A stretch of 64,000 bases of DNA, from positions 145,952 to 209,951 of the forward strand of contig NZ_JPRN01000009.1 of the NCBI RefSeq assembly GCF_000737715.1. The letters are read 5' to 3'. Position 1 is the first letter of the stretch; the number at the start of each line of letters is the position of its first letter. Below, piece after piece: positions 25,607 through 33,879 of the stretch. The notes below the pieces were generated by a model. The model made no database searches, was not told the origin of the DNA, and worked only from the letters and a program-made list of their open reading frames with translations. The DNA comes from Chryseobacterium sp. JM1 (GTDB taxonomy: Bacteria > Bacteroidota > Bacteroidia > Flavobacteriales > Weeksellaceae). The position numbers and the translations under genes were made by a program.

Positions 25607-27319
25607 TTAATCATTACAGGATCTTGTGATGCAGTTCCATACCGTTCCATTATAGAGTTTAAAGCATTGATCTGCTGTATCAAATATTAACATGCCCTCT
25701 ACTGGAATAGCAATACTGGCGGAAGTGGTTCTGGTAATGACAAAACCTTTATTCCTGGATTCCAATGACATAAATCCATTAGGAATATTTGTAGGCCAGT
25801 TCGGCAGTTTGTTGCTTTGGGCTGTAATTCCAAATTTGGTCATCTCGTTTGGAGTTCCCACGGCCGGGTCTTTTGTACAGTGGGTTTGAATATTGATTCC
25901 AAATGTGAAATATTTATTCGCCGGAAACGGATAATTAAAAACAGCCTTACCTCCTGTAAAACCAGTTGCCGGAATAATCTGTACATTTTGAGAAAGCCCG
26001 CTGTCATCAGCTACTACCATAGATACCTGATCGGTAGCGGCAATCCCTGTATAGGCTGAAAGATTCGCCTGCAGCCATGTAGAACCCGTATTATTTGTTC
26101 TCTGCGCCAACCATATCCTCTGAATCACCTGTCCGGTTGCACTCCCGTTATTGACCAAGGCAATGTTCTGAACATTATTATCTCCTATGATGAGAAAGGT
26201 TTTATCCTGTAGAAAATTTGGCCGGCCGGGACTGCTATTGGCTGATATGAAATCATTGTCCGTGGACACCGTAAGCATAATATTGTTCTCGGTATTGATG
26301 CTGTTGGTAACCAACTGATTCAATGCTGAAGCATCGTCCTTTGCCAGTCCAAAGATGTTGTTGTTGAAAGAAGTATTCAGTCCGGAATTCCATGTCATGA
26401 TGGTTTCATCGGAAGCCAGATAATCTTGGGGCTGAACCAGTGTGACCCCGTATTTGACTGCTAAATAAGAATTAACTCTCTGTCTTTCCGTTTCAGTCTG
26501 CGTTTCAGAATACAGAATAAATTCTCCAATCCTGTCGCCGGCCAGAGAAGTACTGCCGGAGGCTCCGTCATTATCCATCAAAAGAACCATTCCCGGATAA
26601 TTAAAATTAGAAGATACATTATTTGATGGCTGACCGTATTCCTTGCCGTTATTTCCAAAAAGATAGTTCATGTTAGCACCGGAAAGTCGGTTATAATAAG
26701 ACTGTATGCTGGGAACATCAGTCCCGATGGTATTGATGATATCTGTTCCAAAAAACACATCTCCGGATTCTTTTTCATTATAAAACTCAGGCCGGTTGCC
26801 CTGTGATCCGAAAAACGGCGACTGCCATATTCCTGCTACTGAAGATGCATTAGAACTTCTGGCAGTTCCATTCATTACAAATACCGTTCTGTAGCTGCCT
26901 GAAACGGTTCTCGTCAGATGGGTATAGGAAGTCATGGCATTGGTGGTATTATCCGGAAAGCCCAGTGGAAATTTGTATCCGGATCTGTATCCGTTTGTAC
27001 TTACGATTTCAATAGCCGGATTAAAGTTAAAATTCGGAATGGAAGGCGCTGTACGGTAAGCCGGTATAGCTCCAACACCCGGATCTGCATAGTAACCTGG
27101 CATTCCCTGATTCGCAATACCATTGACGCCACCGGATCTTTGATTTTCCCAAACAGGAACTTTTGAATTGTCTGTCGCTGTGCCCGTTCCTGCATCTGCT
27201 TTTACCCATACCTGCAGATTGCCGGAGACCCCGCCTGGTGCCGGAAGCTGTGCTCCCAATTCATAACTCAACATCAGGAATAAAAGAATAACTGCTTTTT
27301 CATTGATGTAAGTTTTCAT
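25607..27319 (-). CDS. Secreted DUF8202-like surface protein
   Basis: A 570-aa exported protein with a signal peptide ending LGAQLP. Residues about 25-300 form a LamG/concanavalin-like region (LQVWVKADAG, then GDRIGEFILYSETQTETERQRVNSYLAVKYGVTL). That segment is characteristic of the DUF8202 family of Bacteroidetes cell-surface proteins. The remainder is beta-rich, and the C-terminal tail (GMLIFDTADQCFKLYNGTVWNCI) repeats the end of the downstream 166-aa protein. There is no standard type IX C-terminal domain that I can recognise. It probably acts outside the cell; the ligand is unknown. Confidence 0.72.
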   Translation of the reverse strand: MKTYINEKAVILLFLMLSYELGAQLPAPGGVSGNLQVWVKADAGTGTATDNSKVPVWENQRSGGVNGIANQGMPGYYADPGVGAIPAYRTAPSIPNFNFNPAIEIVSTNGYRSGYKFPLGFPDNTTNAMTSYTHLTRTVSGSYRTVFVMNGTARSSNASSVAGIWQSPFFGSQGNRPEFYNEKESGDVFFGTDIINTIGTDVPSIQSYYNRLSGANMNYLFGNNGKEYGQPSNNVSSNFNYPGMVLLMDNDGASGSTSLAGDRIGEFILYSETQTETERQRVNSYLAVKYGVTLVQPQDYLASDETIMTWNSGLNTSFNNNIFGLAKDDASALNQLVTNSINTENNIMLTVSTDNDFISANSSPGRPNFLQDKTFLIIGDNNVQNIALVNNGSATGQVIQRIWLAQRTNNTGSTWLQANLSAYTGIAATDQVSMVVADDSGLSQNVQIIPATGFTGGKAVFNYPFPANKYFTFGINIQTHCTKDPAVGTPNEMTKFGITAQSNKLPNWPTNIPNGFMSLESRNKGFVITRTTSASIAIPVEGMLIFDTADQCFKLYNGTVWNCITRSCND

Positions 27320-27565
27320 ACCTGTTTATTTTAATAGATAGCTGATGTCTCTAATAGGGGGGAAATCTTCCTTAATTGAAAAATAATGAGTGATTTACAC
27401 AGAAAACAGTCAATTCTATGACCCGTACCATGTAAGAAACTGACAGCAGCTAAATAGTTGTTTTTTTAAGTTTACAGATATTAAATATAAGTTTTTTTCA
27501 TTTAAATGGGAAATACTTTAGAATAAAATTCTCAATTCCTGCCCTTTCAAAAAACTCTGCAAACC

Positions 27566-27623
27566 ATAAAAAAGCCTGTCATATTCAATAGATCTTATTA
27601 TAATTTCTTGAATACAACAGGCT
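27566..27623 (-). terminator. Intrinsic terminator after the 27660 serine hydrolase
   Basis: AGCCTGT (27573-27579) pairs with ACAGGCT (27617-27623), and inner ATTCA/TGAAT extends the stem. A T-rich run follows on the minus strand. It lies 37 bp beyond the stop. Apart from this, the gap 27320-27659 shows only AT-rich DNA. Confidence 0.75.
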
Positions 27624-27659
27624 AAAACAGTCCTTTATTTTTAGAGTAACGAGTCGTTT

Positions 27660-29123
27660 TTATTTATTCTTTGTTGGAACTTTAACACTCAGATGATCTC
27701 TTTTTAGAGTGACAGCATTCAGTTTTCCATTGACGAAATCAAATTTTAAAGGGTTCGGATAATCTATAATTTTAAACCATCCGTTTTTCAGATAAACCAA
27801 TTCATTGTCATTTTTTCCTTTAAAATGATCCAATATGAGTGATTCTACATACAGGCGGTTATTTTTTTCCACGATCTTAGTATCCATTCCCTGCCCGTAA
27901 AGGAAATCATCATAGGTTCCGATGAGTTTTTCTTTTAAATCTGAAGGTATTTCCTGAGTTTCTTCCTCAGATTCTTTGCTGTTCCAGTCCATCAGGGTCA
28001 GGATCTTTTTCTGAGTCTGTCCCATTACAGGAAAACGGTTCGGTTTTTCGCCATTGGCTAAATAGACAAGACCATTCCCGTCTTTCATCGTAGCCAGAAC
28101 ATTTCCACCCACTCCGGTATTGGAACCATTGCATGAAAACCAGTCATAGCCGCTATAGCCAAAAGACTTCTGCCAACCGTAGCTCCATCCGCCAACAGCA
28201 TCTTTTAAAGCGGTCACCGCCGTTACTTTTTTGGCTACAGCATGTGAGATTACCTTGTTGTTTTTATTTCGAAGCGCATTCTGTATCTCTATGGAAAGTT
28301 TAGCTAAATCAGTTGGTGTAGACCACATTCCTGACGCCCCAACCTGTGGCGTGATAGGTAATCCCGTTTTAATCACTTTTCCATCTTTATCATGTACAGA
28401 AGCAACATTGGTTGGAAATCCCTTTTCATTAGGCTGGGTCATAGTTGTATTTTTCATGCCAAGCGGTGAGAAAATATATTCTTTGGCCAGTTCTGCAATC
28501 GGCCTGTTGAAAGTGTCTTCCAATGCCATCTGGATAATCACGTAACCGCCTCCACTGTACGCAAAACTGGTTCCCGGCGTGAAGAGAAATTCAATTTCTT
28601 TATCATATCTCGGAATCTGTCCCAAAAGACTCTGCTTTATGGTCGGAATGGTTTCTCCTTCATAATGGTCTTCAAACCCACCCTGACTGGTACCGGCCGT
28701 ATGATTAAAAAACTGTCTCCAGGTCGGGCTGTTGTTTTCCGTAAACTTACTTTTAGGTAAATGCCATCGTTTTAAGGACTTATCAATCGGATCATTTAAA
28801 TTAATCAGTCCTTTTTCCTCAAGAATATGACAGAGAAGTGACGTGATGGGTTTTGAAATAGAAGCTGTAGAGAAAGCCGTATTCTCATCTATCTTTTCTT
28901 TGGAATTTGCAGATTTTATACCCCATTGGTTGGAATACACGATCTTATAGTTTTCAAAAACCACAAGGCTGAATCCCGGAAGTTTATACTTTTCTAATTG
29001 CGGGTCTATTTTTAAGCTGTCGGTAAGAAAGGTGTAATCTTCTTTTTTCGACAAAACCTGATGGCTGGTCTGACAGCTCGAAAGGATGAACAGAGAAATT
29101 AGTAAATAAAGAGTAGTTTTCAT
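27660..29123 (-). CDS. Serine hydrolase lipoprotein (beta-lactamase family)
   Basis: A 487-aa lipoprotein: the signal ends in ILSSC, a lipobox with Cys17. The catalytic domain (about 40-380) has SxxK as SISK in STASISKPITS, the Tyr-x-x motif YSGGGY, and a late GSNTGVGGN loop. A C-terminal beta domain (about 390-487) follows, as in class C-like esterases/D-aminopeptidases. It lies downstream of a membrane-bound AraC regulator on the same strand. The intergenic region holds two strong dyads (29187-29214 and 29230-29259) that look like operators, so regulation by that protein is plausible. Confidence 0.86.
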   Translation of the reverse strand: MKTTLYLLISLFILSSCQTSHQVLSKKEDYTFLTDSLKIDPQLEKYKLPGFSLVVFENYKIVYSNQWGIKSANSKEKIDENTAFSTASISKPITSLLCHILEEKGLINLNDPIDKSLKRWHLPKSKFTENNSPTWRQFFNHTAGTSQGGFEDHYEGETIPTIKQSLLGQIPRYDKEIEFLFTPGTSFAYSGGGYVIIQMALEDTFNRPIAELAKEYIFSPLGMKNTTMTQPNEKGFPTNVASVHDKDGKVIKTGLPITPQVGASGMWSTPTDLAKLSIEIQNALRNKNNKVISHAVAKKVTAVTALKDAVGGWSYGWQKSFGYSGYDWFSCNGSNTGVGGNVLATMKDGNGLVYLANGEKPNRFPVMGQTQKKILTLMDWNSKESEEETQEIPSDLKEKLIGTYDDFLYGQGMDTKIVEKNNRLYVESLILDHFKGKNDNELVYLKNGWFKIIDYPNPLKFDFVNGKLNAVTLKRDHLSVKVPTKNK

Positions 29124-29186
29124 TGTATCGTTTTTTAATTGTTAAACATTGATTTCGATACAAATTTGGGAAAGAAACCGGCCCTG

Positions 29187-29214
29187 TGCGACCGAGTAAA
29201 AAAAGTCGGTCGCA
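29187..29214. promoter_or_regulatory. Perfect 9-bp dyad upstream of the serine hydrolase gene
   Basis: TGCGACCGA (29187-29195) and TCGGTCGCA (29206-29214) flank a 10-nt A-rich spacer. On the minus strand a -7-like CAAATTTG (29161-29168) lies downstream, placing the dyad near -30 to -60. It could be an operator for the adjacent AraC protein, or part of that gene's terminator because the loop holds seven T residues. Confidence 0.6.
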
Positions 29215-29229
29215 TTTAATCCAAAGAAT

Positions 29230-29259
29230 GCGTACGATTAATGTATTCGGACGTACGAC
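29230..29259. promoter_or_regulatory. Second dyad with CGTACG cores
   Basis: GCGTACGA (29230-29237) and ACGTACGAC (29251-29259) repeat the palindromic core CGTACG. The flank on the minus strand, AAAAAGTCGTACG, resembles AAAAAGTCGGTCG in the neighbouring dyad, so the two elements look like related sites in tandem. The second ends 4 bp before the AraC stop codon. Confidence 0.5.
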
Positions 29260-29262
29260 TTT

Positions 29263-30417
29263 TTATAAATCACTACTTAACAGCTGCTTACGGTACAAAG
29301 TAGGGGTAAGATCCGTATATTTTTTAAAGGCGGTATTGAAAGAAGATTTTGAATTAAAACCCACTTCATAAAGGATTTCAAGAACGGTTACCTTCTTTTT
29401 TGCAGGATCTTTTAAAATCACTTTTGCCTCTTCTATTCGATAGGTATTGATAAAGTCAAAAAAATGCTGCCCCAGCTGATGATTGATTAAAAGTGACAGG
29501 TCCCGGACAGGAATCTGAGTGCTGTCTGAAACATTCTGAATGGTTAAAGAAGGGTCAAGAAAAGGCTTTTCTTCAACCATGTATTTCTTTAATTTGATCA
29601 ACTCTTCATTCAGTTCACTTTCACTGACAGTCTGAACTTCATTATTTTTTTCTTCTGAAATGATATCGGAGACAAGCTTTAATCTTGAATTGATATTTCT
29701 GAATAAGCCGGGATGATTCAATGCCTTCAATAAATACCAGCAGATGATAAACAGCTGGAATACAAGAATTCCGACTTTGATCCATTCGGAGATATACGGA
29801 TAATCTGAAAATTTAAAAATGTTTTTTATAATGACAATCAGGTATAAAGCCGTCAATACAGATGTAAACTGAAACAGCCAGCTATAGGAGTTGATACTGG
29901 TCCCTGCATAATTCTCTCGATACAGCTTTTTTGCTTTCCTTAGCAGGACAAAAACAGCCACAAAATAAGCCACAAACTGAATATGGAAAAGAATATGGGT
30001 AACCTGCAGCTCAATCCTGCTTTGGCGGTTGATAATAAAATCCATTTTGGAAGCGGCATCCACCATATAAAAACGAGGCAGCAAGATCATATTCACCATT
30101 AAAAACGGCAGCAGATGTAATACATGTTTAGGTTTAAGCCTGAAATCTGAATAACAGACAGACATTACATAGAGATAAAAAGCAGGAATCTGCAGGAAAG
30201 CCAGCGTATTTCTCAACATCCCCAAGTTGGAAGGGCCATCCGTTACTAAACTCACTAAAGGCTCACTGATATCCATTGTGTTCACGATCAGAAAAGCCGC
30301 AAAAAGAGCATTGCTTAACCTGTATTCTGTTCTGACCGTCAACAGAAAAAATGCAAGAAATAATGAAATAAACAGGGAGATTCCTGTCACGATAATTAGT
30401 ACATTGATCTTATCCAT
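29263..30417 (-). CDS. Membrane-bound AraC-family transcription regulator
   Basis: 384 aa. The N-terminal half contains about seven hydrophobic helices (residues 5-235), forming a membrane sensor region. It is joined by a charged linker to an AraC helix-turn-helix domain (about 285-380) ending in VLEILYEVGFNSKSSFNTAFKKYTDLTPTLYRKQ, a textbook second HTH. Such 7TM-AraC fusions are common in Flavobacteriia and sense extracellular signals directly. The gene lies upstream of a serine-hydrolase lipoprotein, with tandem dyads between, suggesting a regulator/target pair. A -7 box (TATATTTG on the minus strand, 30526-30533) precedes it. Confidence 0.9.
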   Translation of the reverse strand: MDKINVLIIVTGISLFISLFLAFFLLTVRTEYRLSNALFAAFLIVNTMDISEPLVSLVTDGPSNLGMLRNTLAFLQIPAFYLYVMSVCYSDFRLKPKHVLHLLPFLMVNMILLPRFYMVDAASKMDFIINRQSRIELQVTHILFHIQFVAYFVAVFVLLRKAKKLYRENYAGTSINSYSWLFQFTSVLTALYLIVIIKNIFKFSDYPYISEWIKVGILVFQLFIICWYLLKALNHPGLFRNINSRLKLVSDIISEEKNNEVQTVSESELNEELIKLKKYMVEEKPFLDPSLTIQNVSDSTQIPVRDLSLLINHQLGQHFFDFINTYRIEEAKVILKDPAKKKVTVLEILYEVGFNSKSSFNTAFKKYTDLTPTLYRKQLLSSDL

Positions 30418-30525
30418 TTTTTGTTTCTGTTTGTTTATAAATTGTTTTCAAAGAAAATTAGTTTCCAGCTTATGATGAAGTTCCTGCAACTGTCACAGCA
30501 ACTAAATATTCAAAAGTGAACGGTA

Positions 30526-30533
30526 CAAATATA
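30526..30533 (-). promoter_or_regulatory. -7 box of the AraC-family regulator gene
   Basis: TATATTTG on the minus strand, 109 bp before the ATG, with no clear TTG at the usual spacing. The downstream flank GTACCGTTCACTTTTGAAT nearly recurs upstream of the GNAT gene at 32115-32141. The rest of the 30418-30823 gap shows only the terminator at 30762. Confidence 0.4.
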
Positions 30534-30761
30534 GATATTAGGCAGGATTTGTTTGCGTATTTCTCATGAAAAAACCTCGCTGAATGCGAATACTACTAAT
30601 GAGTGTAGTAAGTGACCTGCTCAAAAAAAGCTTTAAAATCTTTTGTGAAAATTTATTTAATGCAAAGTTTCAAAGTAATATGTTTTAGTTTCAAATTGGG
30701 CAAAGAGATGTGGCTTCACCACTGAATAAGAGGACGTTTTAGCAGACAGAAATAAAATATA

Positions 30762-30789
30762 AAAGAGTGACCAAAAGCCACTCTTTTTT
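30762..30789. terminator. Bidirectional-type terminator hairpin
   Basis: AAAGAGTG/CACTCTTT (30762-30769 with 30779-30786) is followed by T residues on the plus strand and a T-rich run on the minus strand. On the minus strand it would end the 30824 gene, 38 bp after its stop. Confidence 0.7.
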
Positions 30790-30823
30790 TTATCAATATA
30801 GATCTGTTTTAAGAATATTCGCA

Positions 30824-31366
30824 TTAATTGACACCGGGACCGATAAGTTCCGTGGTAAGATATAAAGATTTTAAAAGATTCTTACGGTCGAACATTAAGA
30901 TGGTGTAGTGTTTTCCTTTTTTGAACGTCAGTTTTGAGCCACCCGGAAGTTCCGTGGACTCGCCAAGCTTTTCTGTTGTAGCACCATATTTACTGAATTT
31001 GGCTGTACTCTGCTGAAGAGTCGTTTTGTTCAGGGCAAGCTGATATGGAAGTCCTTCAACAACGATTCCTTTATCATCCGAAATATCAAAAGACATCTCG
31101 TTAATCGTTTTATTGTTTCCAATGCTGGCATAAAGCAACACACCTGATTTTGTGATCCACTTGGCATATTTTTCATCATTAGCATCTTCATAGAAAATAG
31201 TTTTCACATTCAGTGCTTTCGAAATTTTGTCCGGTGTCTGAGGAAAAATAAATTCCGCGTTTTTATCCAGTAAGGAATTCAAACCTGCATTTTGCTGCGA
31301 GAATGCAGTAAAGCTTAATAGCTGAAATACAATGGTTAGGACTAATGTTAATGGTTTCATCTGCAT
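30824..31366 (-). CDS. Secreted hypothetical protein
   Basis: A 180-aa protein with a cleavable signal peptide (ending FTAFSQQ); the start may be either of two near Met codons. The mature part is alpha/beta with no motif I recognise. It includes GGSKLTFKKGKHYTILMFD and a Lys-rich surface. It is monocistronic with a terminator at 30762. Likely periplasmic, function unknown. Confidence 0.7.
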   Translation of the reverse strand: MQMKPLTLVLTIVFQLLSFTAFSQQNAGLNSLLDKNAEFIFPQTPDKISKALNVKTIFYEDANDEKYAKWITKSGVLLYASIGNNKTINEMSFDISDDKGIVVEGLPYQLALNKTTLQQSTAKFSKYGATTEKLGESTELPGGSKLTFKKGKHYTILMFDRKNLLKSLYLTTELIGPGVN

Positions 31367-31478
31367 AATTACTGTTTTTAATATTTAAAATTTGATGATT
31401 AAAGATATTAAAATTAGCTCATTTCAGGGCAGGAAAACTCAAATTAAGGTTCCGGATATTGTACCGGTTCCTGTGAAT

Positions 31479-32000
31479 TTATCCCATATCGCTGTTCACA
31501 GTAATCTCAAATAAACTGACGGAAGCATTGTCATAGTGTGCCGGTAATCCATCCGTGTTTTTAAGCTTCTGTAATCCCAGAAAATCGAATCCGCATTTTG
31601 TATAATAGCTAATCAACCCTTGATTTTCGCCGACCGTATCCAGACGGATATATTTCTTTCCGTTACTTAAAGCATATTCCTTTGCCCAATGCACTATATC
31701 TTCCACAAGGTTTTGTCCCTTGAATTCAGGGTTTGAAGCAATCCTGTGAATGTAAACCGCAGGATCATTGTTCCGCTCTTCCCAAATCTGAGGATCATCA
31801 AATGTAGTCGCCCAGACACATGCAATTTGATCATCAATCACGATTTTCCATTGTCTTTGTTCATCAATTTCTGTCTCTATAAGACTTCGTTCAAATTCCG
31901 GCCACTGAACCACATGTTTTAGCTTCTGAAAATCCGTAGCTATTGTATACAACCTGAAAATCTCTCCGATATCCTGAGTTGTGGAATTTTGTATCTCCAT
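31479..32000 (-). CDS. GNAT-family N-acetyltransferase
   Basis: A 173-aa cytosolic enzyme transferring an acetyl group from acetyl-CoA to an unknown amine. The central motif (VYIHRIASNPEFKGQNLVEDIVHWAKEYA) is motif A of the GNAT fold in a divergent form (usually Q/RxxGxG/A), and IRLDTVGENQGLISYYTKCGFDFLG is motif B. Normal length. A motif shared with the AraC promoter region lies upstream at 32115-32141. Confidence 0.87.
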   Translation of the reverse strand: MEIQNSTTQDIGEIFRLYTIATDFQKLKHVVQWPEFERSLIETEIDEQRQWKIVIDDQIACVWATTFDDPQIWEERNNDPAVYIHRIASNPEFKGQNLVEDIVHWAKEYALSNGKKYIRLDTVGENQGLISYYTKCGFDFLGLQKLKNTDGLPAHYDNASVSLFEITVNSDMG

Positions 32001-32240
32001 CGTGTGTATTGTTTTTAGTACCTGTTCTATTTCTTATCTGCAGTTACGGCTACGCAATTATTTTTTCCGTACAGTGAGCTGCAAAATTTAAGATGAATAA
32101 AGATACCGCTACCCATTCAAAAGTAACAGGTACAGATTTTGAATATTTACCTACCACAGATTGAAAAATGAGAGCTGATCAATACAACTTGCGGAGAAAA
32201 AATAATCAGAGTTTTAAAACTAAATAAAATGCATATGCCA

Positions 32241-32463
32241 TGATTTTTTAAATTCACGCAGATTATAGAGATGATGCAGATTTTACGTTTGTTAATCTGC
32301 TTTATCCGCAAGATCTGCGGGAGATAATATTTTAAACCATTAAGGATTAGTAAACTTATAAGAATATTAAGTTTTAGCTTCGCTTTAAGGCGTACAACTT
32401 AAAAAAATCATTTGATTTTTCTTAACTAACCTTACTCTCTTCATTTATCTTAATGTTTAAAAA
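32241..32463. repeat. Dispersed intergenic composite repeat copy
   Basis: Modules b and c of the repeat described at 19758: a CACGCAGATT to GATCTGCGGGAG block, then TTAAACCATTAAGGATT, GTTTTAGCTTCGCTTTAAGG, AACTTAAAAAAATCATTTGA and CTTAATGTTTAA. It is one of two copies in the 1010-bp gap 32001-33011; between them (32533-32600) is a CACAGATGGCACGG-type stretch. No gene is visible in the gap. Confidence 0.75.
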
Positions 32464-32713
32464 AGTTTAGGGCGAGAATACGCAACCATATTAATGTCAA
32501 GAGGAAATTGATTTTAAATGATAGAGGAAAATTAATCACAGATGGCACGGATTTTCACAGATGTTTGCGTTTTACTAAGCCGTATGTAAACAAAAAATAT
32601 CAGTCACAAAAGTTTTCTTGAAACACTTAAGTTTATTTAAAGTTTAAAGTTCTATTGCAAAAAAGTACACTTAAGTCTTTGTAAAAATCTCTGATTTTTT
32701 TTTACCATAACAG

Positions 32714-32887
32714 GGAAATCTGCCTGATCTTTTTAATCAGCGGGAGAAAAAATTCAAACCATTAAGATTTCTGTTAAGCTTTTAAGAATATTAAGTTTGA
32801 GCTTCGCTTTAAGACGTACAGCTTAAAAATCATTTGATTGTGTCTTCACTAACCTTACATTTTTCATTAATCTTAATGTTTAAAAAA
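32714..32887. repeat. Dispersed intergenic composite repeat copy
   Basis: A second copy in the same gap and orientation. It has a shortened module b (AATCTGCCTGATC, AGCGGGAG) followed by module c (AACCATTAAGATT to ATTAATCTTAATGTTTAAA). Its c module is closer in length to that at 19910-20040. Confidence 0.7.
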
Positions 32888-32945
32888 GTGTTAGATTAAA
32901 ATCTTTTCCATCAGCTAAATTTGCAGGAGTGATTTTATAAACTGT

Positions 32946-33001
32946 TAAAAAGGAATCAGGGGAAAGCTTGTCTTCAGGACTGGTTATTCCCCCTGATTCC
33001 T
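32946..33001 (-). terminator. Terminator of the GNAT-to-DUF1801 operon
   Basis: A long stem AGGAATCAGGGG (32951-32962) with CCCCTGATTCCT (32990-33001) is followed by a T run on the minus strand. It begins 11 bp after the DUF1801 stop and closes the six-gene beta-lactamase operon. Confidence 0.85.
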
Positions 33002-33011
33002 GTATTGTTGT

Positions 33012-33449
33012 TTAGTTTTCCCGGCACGCACATTCGTGATGCTCGTTGATATATTCTATAGATTCCATGCATATTTCCTTCAGTACGGAGGTATCAATAT
33101 CGGACAGTTTTTTCACGTAGATACAGGCTTTGCTCATTTTGAATTTACCCAGATGAGCAATTAAGGTTTTACTCTTTTCGGTCTCAGAATAAACGTAGAG
33201 CGAAAACGCAGCTTTTCTCGGTGAAAATCCAAGAATAGGAGCATCACCTTCGTGTCCGCTGGTGTATTTGTAGTGGTAATTCCCGAATCCTATAATTGAA
33301 GGTCCCCACATTTTGGGTTCAAAGCCGGACCATTCCTGCATCAGTTCTATAAGGCGGAAACTGTCTGCTTTCTTTTGTTCGCTGTCAGCATAGGAGTTGA
33401 TGAAATCTGCTACATCTGCTCCCGTGTAGTTCGTTTTGGTCTTTGCCAT
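33012..33449 (-). CDS. DUF1801 family protein
   Basis: A 145-aa cytosolic protein matching the DUF1801/YdhG-like pattern: WGPSIIGFGNYHYKYTSGHEGDAPILGFSPRKAAFSLYVY, with a later GKFKMSKACIYVKKLSDID. This family has a SufE/frataxin-like alpha/beta fold and no established reaction. It is the last gene of a leftward run (GNAT, HEAT, serine hydrolase, beta-lactamase, DUF2200, DUF1801), 15 bp after DUF2200, and is followed by a strong terminator. Confidence 0.88.
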   Translation of the reverse strand: MAKTKTNYTGADVADFINSYADSEQKKADSFRLIELMQEWSGFEPKMWGPSIIGFGNYHYKYTSGHEGDAPILGFSPRKAAFSLYVYSETEKSKTLIAHLGKFKMSKACIYVKKLSDIDTSVLKEICMESIEYINEHHECACREN

Positions 33450-33464
33450 CGTTCCGGATTTTGA

Positions 33465-33827
33465 TTACTGTCTTAAAATCTTTTCCATCTTTTTACCTTT
33501 CGCCAGTTCATCAATCAGTTTATCCAGATATCTGGCCTGTTTGGTCAGCGGGGTTTCGATTTCCTCTATTTTGTAGCCGCAAATGGTGCCTGTTATTAAA
33601 TGCGCATTGGGATTCAGTTTCGCATTCTTGAAAAATGTTTCAAAAGTCACTTTCTCGTCGATAAGTTCCTGCAGCTTTTGGGTATCAAATCCCGTCAGCC
33701 ACTCTATCACCTGATGAAGCTCTTCAATGGTTCTGCCCTTAGTTTCCACCTTCTTGATGTAGTGTGGATAAACGGACGCGAATATCATTTTGGCAATACG
33801 CTGATCGTGTTCAGGGGTTGTTTTCAT
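33465..33827 (-). CDS. DUF2200 family protein
   Basis: A 120-aa cytosolic protein with the DUF2200 signature: RIAKMIFASVYPHYIKKVETKGRT, then VIEWLTGFD and FFKNAKLNPNAHLITGTICGY. The function of the family is unknown. It lies between the class A beta-lactamase (52 bp upstream) and DUF1801 (15 bp downstream) on the same strand. DUF2200 and DUF1801 often occur near one another in Bacteroidetes genomes, which suggests a shared though undefined role. Confidence 0.88.
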   Translation of the reverse strand: MKTTPEHDQRIAKMIFASVYPHYIKKVETKGRTIEELHQVIEWLTGFDTQKLQELIDEKVTFETFFKNAKLNPNAHLITGTICGYKIEEIETPLTKQARYLDKLIDELAKGKKMEKILRQ

Positions 33828-33879
33828 ATCCTGATTTTTATTAAAGAAATTTACTTATTAATTCCAATACTTGAGCAAT

